From Gymnodinialimonas ceratoperidinii (GTDB taxonomy: Bacteria > Pseudomonadota > Alphaproteobacteria > Rhodobacterales > Rhodobacteraceae), in contig NZ_CP079194.1 of the NCBI RefSeq assembly GCF_019297855.1, positions 62,001 through 126,000 of the forward strand: 64,000 nucleotides of DNA, written 5' to 3'. Below are positions 26,252-34,312 of the stretch, in pieces. Numbering within the stretch: the stretch's first letter is position 1; the number at the start of each line of letters is the position of its first letter. The translations under genes were made by a program, and so were the position numbers. The notes under the pieces were generated by a model. That model was given only the letters and a program-made list of their open reading frames with translations. It was not told the DNA's origin and searched no databases.

Positions 26252-26286
26252 AAAAAAACCCCGCGGTGCCGGTCGGCACCACGGGG
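26252..26286 (-). terminator. intrinsic terminator of rpmI-rplT
   Basis: Strong GC stem (CCCCGTGGTGCC with GGCACCGCGGGG, one mismatch, loop GACC) followed on the minus strand by seven T residues. It lies 30 bases after the rplT stop and near the end of the convergent OmpA-like gene. Confidence 0.9.
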
Positions 26287-26315
26287 CTCATTATTCTTGA
26301 AACGATATGGGAGGC

Positions 26316-26675
26316 TTACAGCGCCGCCTTCGCCTGATCGACAATCGCGCTGAACGCGTCGGGCTCGTGCACGGCCAGATCGGCCAGAACCTTACGGTCC
26401 ACCTCGATCCCGGCTTTCGCCAGACCGTTGATGAAGCGCGAGTATGTCAGCGCCTCGTCATGGGCACGCACGGCTGCGTTGATCCGCTGGATCCACAGGG
26501 CGCGGAACTGGCGCTTGCGGGCCTTCCGGTCGCGCGTTGCGTATTGGTTCGCCTTGTCGACGGCCTGAGTCGCGGTGCGGAAGTTCGTCGAACGCGCGCC
26601 ATAGTAACCCTTGGCTGCGTCGATGACTTTCTTGTGGCGACGGTGAGTGACGGTTCCACCTTTGGTACGGGACAT
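26316..26675 (-). CDS. rplT: 50S ribosomal protein L20
   Basis: 119 residues, highly basic, starting [23 protein letters not shown]. Contains [14 protein letters not shown] and [16 protein letters not shown], the L20 signature. It binds 23S rRNA early in 50S assembly and in many bacteria controls its own operon. Follows rpmI with 12 bases between. infC, the common third member of this operon, is not adjacent. Confidence 0.98.
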   Translation of the reverse strand: MSRTKGGTVTHRRHKKVIDAAKGYYGARSTNFRTATQAVDKANQYATRDRKARKRQFRALWIQRINAAVRAHDEALTYSRFINGLAKAGIEVDRKVLADLAVHEPDAFSAIVDQAKAAL

Positions 26676-26687
26676 ATCAGCGGCTCC

Positions 26688-26888
26688 TTAGCGGTCGTAG
26701 GGCATGTAGGATTTGACGATCTTCTGGTCGGGTGCGGACAATTCCTGCATCCCGCGCGCATTGCGGAGGAACTTGTTCGACCGCTTGATCATCCCGTGCT
26801 GTTTGCCTGCCTGTGCAGCCATCACCTTGCCGGTGCCAGTCACCTTGAAGCGCTTCTTGGCGCTCGACTTCGTCTTCATCTTCGGCAT
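26688..26888 (-). CDS. rpmI: 50S ribosomal protein L35
   Basis: 66 residues, the canonical L35 length, from [20 protein letters not shown]; an ATG two codons earlier is rejected because L35 begins at MPKMKT and GGAG is suitably spaced. Very basic, with [16 protein letters not shown]. Co-transcribed with rplT. The 158-base gap upstream, after the pyk-linked small gene, should hold its promoter. Confidence 0.97.
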   Translation of the reverse strand: MPKMKTKSSAKKRFKVTGTGKVMAAQAGKQHGMIKRSNKFLRNARGMQELSAPDQKIVKSYMPYDR

Positions 26889-27046
26889 TTCCAACTCCTA
26901 TATTGTCGAGTGGTTCAGGCGCGCGTCGGCATGCCGTTTCTGGCCGGACGCACCGTAGGAAGCGGTCGTTTAGGACGAAGCGAGGATTTGCGCAAGATAA
27001 AAGCCACGCCCCGCGCCATCGGCGCCCTATTTGGCACGTCCCGCCG

Positions 27047-27283
27047 TCAGTTCAGGATCCGCGCCGCGACCGAAATGAAGGCATCGGGGATGTCCAATGG
27101 CTCCAGCCCGCCCGGTTCGCTGTCATGGACGTAATAAACAAGGCCCAAGGCGATGGCGAAGGAGATGAGGGCCACGATCGGCCAGCGCTTCATCGTCCAG
27201 GCCGCGACGATGGACGAGAACGACAAGATCCCGACCATCGTGGCGATCACCAGAAGGATATCTGCGCTGACCGGAATCGTCAT
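27047..27283 (-). CDS. small membrane protein coupled to pyk
   Basis: 78 residues from MTIPVSADILLVIATMVGIL. Two hydrophobic segments (residues 7-29 and 35-52), then a short acidic tail. The start overlaps the pyk stop by four bases (ATGA), so it is translationally coupled. No family recognised. A longer frame reading back through pyk is rejected because the extra residues are Arg/Gly-rich shadow sequence. Confidence 0.75.
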   Translation of the reverse strand: MTIPVSADILLVIATMVGILSFSSIVAAWTMKRWPIVALISFAIALGLVYYVHDSEPGGLEPLDIPDAFISVAARILN

Positions 27284-28728
27284 TCCAGTTCGGACGCGAA
27301 GATCAGCCGCTCGTCGCAGGGGGCGATTCGCAGGATGTTGGTGGAGCCGGACTGGCCGAAGGGCACGCCCGCGGTGACGACGATCTGATCCGATTCCTCG
27401 GCCATCCCCTCTGCCGTGGCCGCGCGCACGGCGTTGATCACGGCCTCCTTGAAGCGGCCCACGGTGCCGACCTTGACGCAATGACAACCCCAGGTCAGGC
27501 ACATCCGCCGCGCGGTCGCCTGGCGGGAGGTCAGGGCGAGGATGGGCACATTGGGACGCTCGCGCGCCGTCAGGGACGCGGTGGAACCGGATTCGGAGAA
27601 GCAGCAGATCAGCTTGATGTTCGTCGTCTCGGCGATTTCACGCGCCGCGGATACGATGGCATCGGCGACGGTTTCCTTCTCTCCCCCACGGCTGGCCTCG
27701 ACGACCTCGCGGTAGGTGGGGTCGCTTTCGACCTCGACAGCCACGTTGTTCATGGTCGTCACGGCCTCGATCGGGAAGTCGCCGGCCGCGGATTCCGCGC
27801 TGAGCATGACGGCATCGGCGCCCTCGTAGATCGCGGCCGCGACGTCAGAGACCTCGGCGCGCGTCGGCATCGGGCTTTCGATCATGCTCTCGAGCATCTG
27901 CGTCGCAACGATGACCGGCTTGGCGGCGTGACGGCACTGACGGACAAGCCGCTTCTGGATCGGCGGCACGTTCTGGACCGGAAGCTCGACCCCGAGATCA
28001 CCGCGGGCGACCATGATGCCGTCGGAGGCTTCGAGGATCTCGGCGAAATTCTTGACCGCAGAGGGCTTCTCGATTTTCGACAGGATCGCGGCCCGGCCCT
28101 TGGCCAGTTTGCGCGCCTCCTCAACATCATCCTTGCGCTGCACGAAAGAGAGCGCCAGCCAATCAACGCCCAACTCGCAAACGAACTCCAAGTCCTTGCG
28201 GTCTTTCTCGGAGAGCGCGGCAAGCGGCAGCACCACGTCGGGGACGTTCACCCCCTTGCGGTTCGAGATGCGCCCGCCCGCGATCACCTCGCAGTTCGCG
28301 AAATCCTTGCCGCATTCGATGACCTTCACGCGGATCTTGCCATCGTTGATGAGCAGATGCGCGCCCGGCTCCAGTGCGGCGAAGATCTCGGTATGGGGCA
28401 GCTGCACACGGGTCGCATCGCCGGGCGTGTCGTCGAGGTCCATGCGGAACGTCTCGCCGACTTCGAGATCGTAGCCTTCGTCGTTGTCGAACACGCCGAC
28501 GCGCAATTTCGGCCCCTGAAGGTCGGCGAGAATGGCGATCGGCTGGCCGATGTCGGCTTCGATCTGGCGGATGATGCCGTGACGGATCGCGATCTCGGCG
28601 TGATCCCCGTGGGACATGTTCAGGCGAAACACATCGGCGCCCGCCTCGTGCAGCGCCCGGATCATCTCATAATCATCGGACGCAGGGCCAAGGGTGGCTA
28701 CGATCTTGACGTTACGGTCGCGTTTCAT
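27280..28728 (-). CDS. pyk: pyruvate kinase
   Basis: 482 residues. Converts phosphoenolpyruvate and ADP to pyruvate and ATP. Core motifs: NVKIVATLGPAS, VFRLNMSHG, ILADLQGPKLRVG, the catalytic Lys block AAILSKIEKPSAVKN, and IMVARGDLGVELP, with a C-terminal allosteric domain. Start chosen at MKRDRNVKIVATLGP; the 14-codon upstream extension is not conserved. Followed by a coupled small membrane protein. Confidence 0.97.
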   Translation of the reverse strand: MKRDRNVKIVATLGPASDDYEMIRALHEAGADVFRLNMSHGDHAEIAIRHGIIRQIEADIGQPIAILADLQGPKLRVGVFDNDEGYDLEVGETFRMDLDDTPGDATRVQLPHTEIFAALEPGAHLLINDGKIRVKVIECGKDFANCEVIAGGRISNRKGVNVPDVVLPLAALSEKDRKDLEFVCELGVDWLALSFVQRKDDVEEARKLAKGRAAILSKIEKPSAVKNFAEILEASDGIMVARGDLGVELPVQNVPPIQKRLVRQCRHAAKPVIVATQMLESMIESPMPTRAEVSDVAAAIYEGADAVMLSAESAAGDFPIEAVTTMNNVAVEVESDPTYREVVEASRGGEKETVADAIVSAAREIAETTNIKLICCFSESGSTASLTARERPNVPILALTSRQATARRMCLTWGCHCVKVGTVGRFKEAVINAVRAATAEGMAEESDQIVVTAGVPFGQSGSTNILRIAPCDERLIFASELE

Positions 28729-28906
28729 TGGCTCTTTCGTCCTTTTTTGTGCTTGGGGCACCGCTTTCATGGCGATGTTTGCGCTATCATTTGCGCCGTT
28801 GCCCCGTATTGACCCAAAAAGCGCGTTCGAACAACCGGGCAGAGCGCTGGCGTTTGGCCGCAGTCCGATTTACCCGTGGGGTCTCGCAAGTTTGGGTGAC
28901 GGTCAG

Positions 28907-29644
28907 ATGACGGATGCAGTTGAGGTCTTCGGCGCGGAACGCGACAGCCGGTGGGTGGTGACCTGTGACCACGCCAGCAACCGGGTGCCCGACGCCGTGG
29001 CGGGCGGCGACCTGGGCCTGCCGGAAGAGGATATGGCGCGCCATATCGCCTATGACGTCGGTGCCTTGGGTGTGTCGAAGGCCATGGGAGAGGCGCTGAA
29101 CGCGCCGGTCGTAGCCTCGCGCTTTTCGCGTCTGGTGATTGACCCGAACCGGGGTGAGCATGATCCGACGGTGCTGATGCAGATCTACGACGGCTCCATC
29201 ATCCCGGCCAATCGCGGCGCATCAGAGGCGGAACTGGAACGGCGGTTGGCGCTCTATCACCGGCCCTATCACGATGCCGTGGCCGAAGTGCTTGCCGCAC
29301 GGGAGGCGCCGATCATCATCTCGGTGCACAGCTTCACCCCGCAATTGCGCGGACGGCCACCCCGGCCCTGGCACGTTTCGGTACTCTACGCCGATGACAC
29401 ACGGCTTGCCCTGCCGCTATTGGCGCGGCTGCGCGACGAGGACGACCTCTGCGTTGGCGACAACCAACCCTATACCGGCAAGTTGCCCGGTGACGCGCTG
29501 GATCGGCACGGCGTGCAGCCGGGGCGTTGCCACGTCCTGCTGGAAGTGCGCAACGACCTGATCGAGCGAGAGGACGACCAGGCGGCTTGGGGCCTGCGAC
29601 TGGCCAAGCTGCTTGAAGCCACCGTCGCCAATACCGATCTGTGA
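28907..29644 (+). CDS. N-formylglutamate amidohydrolase family protein
   Basis: 245 residues from MTDAVEVFGAERDS; longer in-frame starts overlap the divergent pyk and lack a ribosome site. The PF05013 pattern is visible: VTCDHASNRVPDAV (metal-binding His), DVGALGVSKAMGEAL, VIDPNRGEHDPT, SVHSFTPQL, and GDNQPYTG toward the end. Hydrolyses N-formylglutamate or a related N-acyl amino acid; no hut genes are nearby, so the substrate may differ. DUF1244 follows 22 bases later. Confidence 0.85.
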   Translation: MTDAVEVFGAERDSRWVVTCDHASNRVPDAVAGGDLGLPEEDMARHIAYDVGALGVSKAMGEALNAPVVASRFSRLVIDPNRGEHDPTVLMQIYDGSIIPANRGASEAELERRLALYHRPYHDAVAEVLAAREAPIIISVHSFTPQLRGRPPRPWHVSVLYADDTRLALPLLARLRDEDDLCVGDNQPYTGKLPGDALDRHGVQPGRCHVLLEVRNDLIEREDDQAAWGLRLAKLLEATVANTDL

Positions 29645-29666
29645 CCCAAAGCAATGGAGTTTAGAC

Positions 29667-29963
29667 ATGAGTGAGCCCACCAAAACGGAACTGGAAGCCG
29701 CCACGTTCCGCCGCCTTCTGGCGCATCTGGACAGTCGCAAGGACGCCCAGAACATCGACATGATGAATCTCGCCGGTTTCTGCCGCAATTGCCTGAGCCG
29801 CTGGTACCAGGAAGAGGCCGAAGCACGCGGCGTCGAGATCGACAAGGAAGCCGCGCGGGAGGTTGTCTACGGGATGCCTTACGGCGAGTGGAAGGCGAAG
29901 TATCAGACCGAGGCAAGCGACGCGCAGAAGGCAGCGCTCGAGGCGGGCAAGAGCCACGATTGA
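29667..29963 (+). CDS. DUF1244 family protein
   Basis: 98 residues, MSEPTKTELEAATFRRL start with GGAGT upstream. The defining motif FCRNCLSRWYQEEAE is present, with two Cys three apart that could bind metal, and YGMPYGEWKAKYQ later. DUF1244 (PF06844) is a small alpha-helical family of proteobacteria; function unknown. Likely co-transcribed with the preceding amidohydrolase. Two tandem hairpins follow the stop. Confidence 0.9.
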   Translation: MSEPTKTELEAATFRRLLAHLDSRKDAQNIDMMNLAGFCRNCLSRWYQEEAEARGVEIDKEAAREVVYGMPYGEWKAKYQTEASDAQKAALEAGKSHD

Positions 29964-30032
29964 GCGGCTACCGGAGCCGCACGGGGGATTTCATCCCCCG
30001 GACCCCCTGAGAGTTGTAAGGCCAAGATGAAG
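29964..30032 (+). repeat. intergenic repeat copy A with tandem hairpins
   Basis: Immediately after the DUF1244 stop: hairpin 1 (GCGGCT/AGCCGC, 29964-29980), hairpin 2 (GGGGGAT/ATCCCCC, 29983-29999), then GAGTTGTAAGGCCAAGATGA and a short continuation. The last block matches a second copy at 43686-43708 almost base for base. It sits between convergent genes and may also terminate transcription. Confidence 0.7.
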
Positions 30033-30058
30033 CAGCTGGAGGCCGCGCGGGCGACGTA

Positions 30059-30835
30059 TCAGGCCGCTTTCTGAGCGGCCTCCGTGCGGAGGAAGGCGGG
30101 TTTCGTATCAGTGCCGAGCTCGGGGGCATGAGTGTAGCCGCCAGTGTCGAAGTCGAGGATCTGCGCGGGATCCGTGAGGCGGCGTTCCTGAATGAAGCGC
30201 GCCATGGCACCCCGGGCCTTTTTGGCGAAGAAGCTGACGATCTTGGGGCCGCCGGGTTTTTCCTCGTAGAATTGCGGCGTGATGACCTGAAGGTTCAGGG
30301 CCTTCTCGTCCACGGCGGAGAAATACTCGACCGAAGCGCAGTTGATCAGCGTGTCGGTGCGCACCGCTTCGGCCTGGGTGTTGAGCGCCTCGGACAGGCG
30401 CGATCCCCAATAGGCGTAGAGCGACGGGCCTTTGCGGGTCTTCAGCCGGCTGCCCATTTCCAAGCGATAGGGTTTGATCGCGTCCAGCGGGCGCAGCAGC
30501 CCATAGAGCCCCGAGAGGATGCGCAGGTGATCCTGGGCATATGCCAACGTGTCGGCGTCGAGGCTTGTGGCCTCCAACCCGGCGTAGGTGTCGCCGGCGA
30601 AGGCAAGGGCGGCGGGGCGGGTCGGCTCGGCGTCGGTCTCGAAGGCCTTGAAACGTTCGGCGTTGAGCTTCGCGAGTTCGGCGCTGATGTCCATCAGCTT
30701 GCGCAGCTCGGCCTGGCTTAGGCGCTTGGCGGCGCGCGCGAGGGTTACCGCGTCGTCCATGAATTCCGGTGTCGTCGTGGCGACGTCGCGCTCGGTGCAA
30801 TCGAGGCGTTTGGCGGGGGAGATCACGGTAAGCAT
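30059..30835 (-). CDS. yaaA: peroxide stress protein YaaA
   Basis: 258 residues, UPF0246/DUF328 family. Starts MLTVISPAKRLDC (the conserved ISPAK), with FAGDTYAGLEA, RILSGLYGLLRPLDAIKPYRLEM and ASVEYFSAVD. In E. coli YaaA lowers free iron and protects DNA during hydrogen peroxide stress; it binds DNA through a helix-hairpin-helix fold. Length is normal. It converges on the DUF1244 gene across repeat copy A. Confidence 0.94.
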   Translation of the reverse strand: MLTVISPAKRLDCTERDVATTTPEFMDDAVTLARAAKRLSQAELRKLMDISAELAKLNAERFKAFETDAEPTRPAALAFAGDTYAGLEATSLDADTLAYAQDHLRILSGLYGLLRPLDAIKPYRLEMGSRLKTRKGPSLYAYWGSRLSEALNTQAEAVRTDTLINCASVEYFSAVDEKALNLQVITPQFYEEKPGGPKIVSFFAKKARGAMARFIQERRLTDPAQILDFDTGGYTHAPELGTDTKPAFLRTEAAQKAA

Positions 30836-30931
30836 GGGCGGGCCTTCTTCAGCGGTGCAGTGAGGGTCAGACGATGTGCCTGATATATGTGTCGGGCGCA
30901 GTTTATCCAGCCGCGGGCGGAGGGCGCGGGC

Positions 30932-32989
30932 TCATCCAGCCTCGCGTAGGACATCGAGGAACGCATCACCGAACCGGTCGATCTGCTTCTCTCCCATGCC
31001 CGCTATGCGCGAGAGGTCATGGACGGAGGCAGGCTTGCGTTCGGCAATCTTGCGCAGGGTCGAATGGGTGACAGAGAGGTACTTGCCGGTGCCGTCGTCG
31101 CCGCGCATCAGGTCCTGCTGCACCTCCATCAGCCGGTCGAAGACATCGCCCGCGTCGCGGCCCGCGAGGGCGCGGCGGGCGGGGTGGACAGGCTCGGGTG
31201 CATCGCCGGTGATCACTTGCAGGAAAGCGGTGCCGTAGCGCTCCAGCTTGGTGGCGCCGACGCCAGAGATGCGGGCCATCTCGTCGAGCGTGGCAGGCCG
31301 TTTCTCGGCCATCTCGATCAGCGTCTTGTCGGTGAAGATGACGTAGGCGGGCACGCGGGCATCCTCCGCGAGGGCACGGCGCTTGGCCTTGAGCGCGGAC
31401 ATCAGCGGCGCGTCCTCCTCGCTCACCAGCATCTTCACGGCGGGGCGGCGGGGGGCCTTGGCGATGGTGTCGCGACGCAGGGTGATGCTTTCCTCGCCGC
31501 GCAGGATCGGGCGGGCGGCTTCGGTCATGCGAAAGGCACCGTGGCGCTCCGGGTCGGGGCGCACCAGATCGCGGCCCATCATCTGCCGGAACACCGCCTG
31601 CCAGCCGCGTTTGTCGAATTCCGTCCCGATACCGTAGGTCGACAGACGGTCATGACCGCGCTGGCGGATCTTTTCGTTCTGCGCGCCGAGCAGCACGTCG
31701 ATCAGATGGCCCGCGCCGAAATATTCGCCCGTACGTAACATGACCGAGAGCGCCTTCTGCACGGCGACGGAAGCGTCGAACAATTCGGGCGGCTTCGCGC
31801 AGAGATCGCAGTTGCCGCAATCCTCGGCGTCGTCGCCGAAATAGGAGAGCAACACCTTGCGGCGGCAACCCTGCGCCTCGGCGAGCCCCAGAAGCGCGTT
31901 CAGACGGGCGTGGTCGGCGGATTTGCGTTCCGGGGGCGCGAGGCCCTCATCCACCTGCTGGCGGCGGAAGCGGATGTCGTCGGGGCCGTAGAGGGTGAGC
32001 GTATCGGCGGGAGCGCCATCGCGGCCGGCGCGGCCGATCTCCTGGTAATAGCCTTCGATCGACTTGGGCAGGTCGGCGTGGGCGACCCAACGGATGTCCG
32101 GCTTGTCGACGCCCATGCCGAAGGCCACCGTGGCGCAGACGATCAGCCCGTCCTCTTGATTGAAGCGGGTCTCGACCACGCGACGATCCTCGGCCTCCAT
32201 CCCGCCGTGATAATGGCAGGCGCTGTGGCCCTCGTCGCGGAGCGCCTTTGCCAGCGTCTCGGTCTTGGCGCGGGTACCGCAATAGACGATGCCCGGCTGC
32301 CCCTTGCGCGCGGCGGCGAAGGAGAGGATTTGCTGGCGGGGTTGGTTCTTCACCTCGAAAGCGAGGCTCAGATTCGGGCGATCGAAGCCGTGCAGGAAGA
32401 CGTCCGGCTCGGTATCGAACAGACGCTCGCAAATTTCGGCGCGGGTTTCGGCGTCGGCGGTGGCGGTGAATGCGGCGAGCGGCACGTTCAGCGCGCGCTT
32501 CAGGGCACCGAGGCGCAGGTAATCGGGGCGGAAGTCGTGTCCCCACTGGCTGACGCAATGGGCCTCGTCCACCGCAACGAGTGACACATTGGCCCGCGCC
32601 AGCATCCGCTCGGTTCCCGAGGAGGCAAGGCGTTCCGGCGCGATGTAGAGCAGCTTTAACGAGCCGTCCTCGAGCCCTTCCCAAACGGCGTCGGTTTCTT
32701 CGGGCGTGTTGCCGGAAGTCAGCGCGCCGGCGGCGACGCCCGCCTCGCGCAGGCCGCGCACCTGGTCGCGCATCAAGGCGATGAGCGGCGAGATCACCAC
32801 CGTCACCCCTTCGCGCATCAGCGCGGGAAGCTGGAAACACAGGGATTTGCCGCCGCCCGTCGGCATGATCGCGAGCACGTCCTTGCCCGAGGCCACAGCC
32901 TCCACGATTTCCGCCTGACCGGGGCGGAAGTCATCGAATCCGAAGGTGGCCTTCAGAAGGGCAGATGTGTCGGGATGTTCGACCAACAT
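30932..32989 (-). CDS. recQ: ATP-dependent DNA helicase RecQ
   Basis: 685 residues from MLVEHPDTSALLK; an ATG 19 codons earlier (33046) is possible, but that stretch is AT-rich and unlike the family. Motifs: MPTGGGKSLCFQLPAL (Walker A), VDEAHCVSQWGHDFRPDY (DEAH box and aromatic-rich loop), the Zn cluster CRRKVLLSYFGDD with CGNCDLC, and a winged helix. Two HRDC-type domains follow (about residues 500-580 and 600-680), one more than in E. coli. It unwinds DNA 3'-5' in recombination repair. Confidence 0.95.
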   Translation of the reverse strand: MLVEHPDTSALLKATFGFDDFRPGQAEIVEAVASGKDVLAIMPTGGGKSLCFQLPALMREGVTVVISPLIALMRDQVRGLREAGVAAGALTSGNTPEETDAVWEGLEDGSLKLLYIAPERLASSGTERMLARANVSLVAVDEAHCVSQWGHDFRPDYLRLGALKRALNVPLAAFTATADAETRAEICERLFDTEPDVFLHGFDRPNLSLAFEVKNQPRQQILSFAAARKGQPGIVYCGTRAKTETLAKALRDEGHSACHYHGGMEAEDRRVVETRFNQEDGLIVCATVAFGMGVDKPDIRWVAHADLPKSIEGYYQEIGRAGRDGAPADTLTLYGPDDIRFRRQQVDEGLAPPERKSADHARLNALLGLAEAQGCRRKVLLSYFGDDAEDCGNCDLCAKPPELFDASVAVQKALSVMLRTGEYFGAGHLIDVLLGAQNEKIRQRGHDRLSTYGIGTEFDKRGWQAVFRQMMGRDLVRPDPERHGAFRMTEAARPILRGEESITLRRDTIAKAPRRPAVKMLVSEEDAPLMSALKAKRRALAEDARVPAYVIFTDKTLIEMAEKRPATLDEMARISGVGATKLERYGTAFLQVITGDAPEPVHPARRALAGRDAGDVFDRLMEVQQDLMRGDDGTGKYLSVTHSTLRKIAERKPASVHDLSRIAGMGEKQIDRFGDAFLDVLREAG

Positions 32990-33091
32990 CGGGGGTGCAG
33001 CCTGTCGAATTTTATTCAAGTGCTCGTTATAGGCTGAACGTCCCATATTGAGATTCGGTAAACAAGACCCGGCGTAGCAAGATGTTGTGGA

Positions 33092-33748
33092 TTAATGCGG
33101 CAGGCCGAGCAGGGCTGGTAGCTGATCCATGGAGCGGAAGATCTCGGCTCCAACCGCCTCCAGCGCCGCGCCGTCTGTGGGGGCGTATCCGAAACAGCGC
33201 ATCCCGGCCCGTTGCGCACCCAGGGCGCCCGAGGCGCTGTCCTCGATCACGACGGCACGGCCCGGCACGGTGCTCATGTATTGCGCGGCGATGAAGAAAA
33301 GATCGGGGTCGGGCTTCGAGACGCCGAGGGTCTGTGCCGAGAAGCGCTTGCCCCGGAACCTCTCGGCCATGCCGGTGGCGCCGAGGGTGATGTCCATCTT
33401 CTCGTCCGAGCCGTTGGAGGCCACGCAATAGGGCACGCCCGCCGCGTCCAGCGCGTCGAGCACCGCGGTGACGCCGGGAATGGGGTCCACTCCGGCGCGC
33501 AGGCGGGCGTAGGTCTGGGCGTAGATGCTGTCGATCCAGTCGGCGTCACTACCCGGCAGCTCTGCCCCCATGGCGCGCACCCCTTCAGCCACCTGCGCCA
33601 TGCTCTTGCCGACGAAGGCCGCCATGGTTTCCTCCAGCGTGCAGCTCACGCCCATCTCGGACAAGGCATCGGCGATGGTCTGGTTCGAGATCGGCTCGGA
33701 ATCCACCAGCACCCCGTCGCAGTCGAAGATGACGAGATCCGGGATCAT
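33092..33748 (-). CDS. HAD-superfamily hydrolase (phosphoglycolate phosphatase/beta-PGM-like)
   Basis: 218 residues. HAD motifs: FDCDGVLVDSEP (nucleophile Asp and acid Asp), VASNGSDEK (motif II Ser), KPDPDLF (motif III Lys) and VIEDSASG (motif IV). A helical cap lies between motifs I and II. It belongs to the group that dephosphorylates small sugar or glycolate phosphates; substrate cannot be told. The start overlaps the rsmD stop by four bases. Confidence 0.88.
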   Translation of the reverse strand: MIPDLVIFDCDGVLVDSEPISNQTIADALSEMGVSCTLEETMAAFVGKSMAQVAEGVRAMGAELPGSDADWIDSIYAQTYARLRAGVDPIPGVTAVLDALDAAGVPYCVASNGSDEKMDITLGATGMAERFRGKRFSAQTLGVSKPDPDLFFIAAQYMSTVPGRAVVIEDSASGALGAQRAGMRCFGYAPTDGAALEAVGAEIFRSMDQLPALLGLPH

Positions 33749-34302
33749 GGGAACCTCAGGATCGTGATCGTTGTGCCACCATAGCTGCGCTGGTCCAGCA
33801 GCTGGAAGGGCGCGGGAACGATCGGGGGGCGGCTTTCCTCCCAGACGACGGTGGCGCCAGGGGCAAGCCAGCCTTGCGCCATGATGGTCTCCAGCGCGGC
33901 CTCGCCCAGACCCTTGCCATAGGGAGGGTCGAGGAAGACGAGATCGACCGGCGTGCGGGGCGGACCGAGGTCGGCCACGTCGGTACGGAAGACCTTGGTG
34001 ATTGCCTGCGCCGAGCACAGCGCGATGTTCTCGCGCAAAAGCACGCGTGATGCAGCGCCGCTGTCCACGAAGGTGGCCTGGGATGCTCCCCGGCTGAGCG
34101 CCTCGAGCCCAAGCGCGCCGGTGCCTGCGAAGAGGTCCAGCACCTTGGCATCACGCACGAGGTCGCCGTTGCGGCCGTTGGTCAGCAGGTTGAACAGGCT
34201 CTCCCGCACCCGGTCGGAGGTGGGGCGCAGGTGCGCCGCCGCGTCCCCTGCCCCGACCTCCGCCAGCTTCTTGCCGCGCAGGCGGCCGCCGACGATCCTC
34301 AT
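33745..34302 (-). CDS. rsmD: 16S rRNA (guanine966-N2)-methyltransferase RsmD
   Basis: 185 residues. N-terminus MRIVGGRLRGKKL is typical of RsmD, followed by LRPTSDRVRESLFNLL, the SAM-binding LDLFAGTGALGLEALSRGA and the catalytic LDPPYGKG. Methylates G966 of 16S rRNA. It lies 10 bases downstream of the ferredoxin reductase gene and overlaps the HAD gene by four bases, so the three probably form an operon. Confidence 0.95.
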   Translation of the reverse strand: MRIVGGRLRGKKLAEVGAGDAAAHLRPTSDRVRESLFNLLTNGRNGDLVRDAKVLDLFAGTGALGLEALSRGASQATFVDSGAASRVLLRENIALCSAQAITKVFRTDVADLGPPRTPVDLVFLDPPYGKGLGEAALETIMAQGWLAPGATVVWEESRPPIVPAPFQLLDQRSYGGTTITILRFP

Positions 34303-34312
34303 CGCCCGACCC

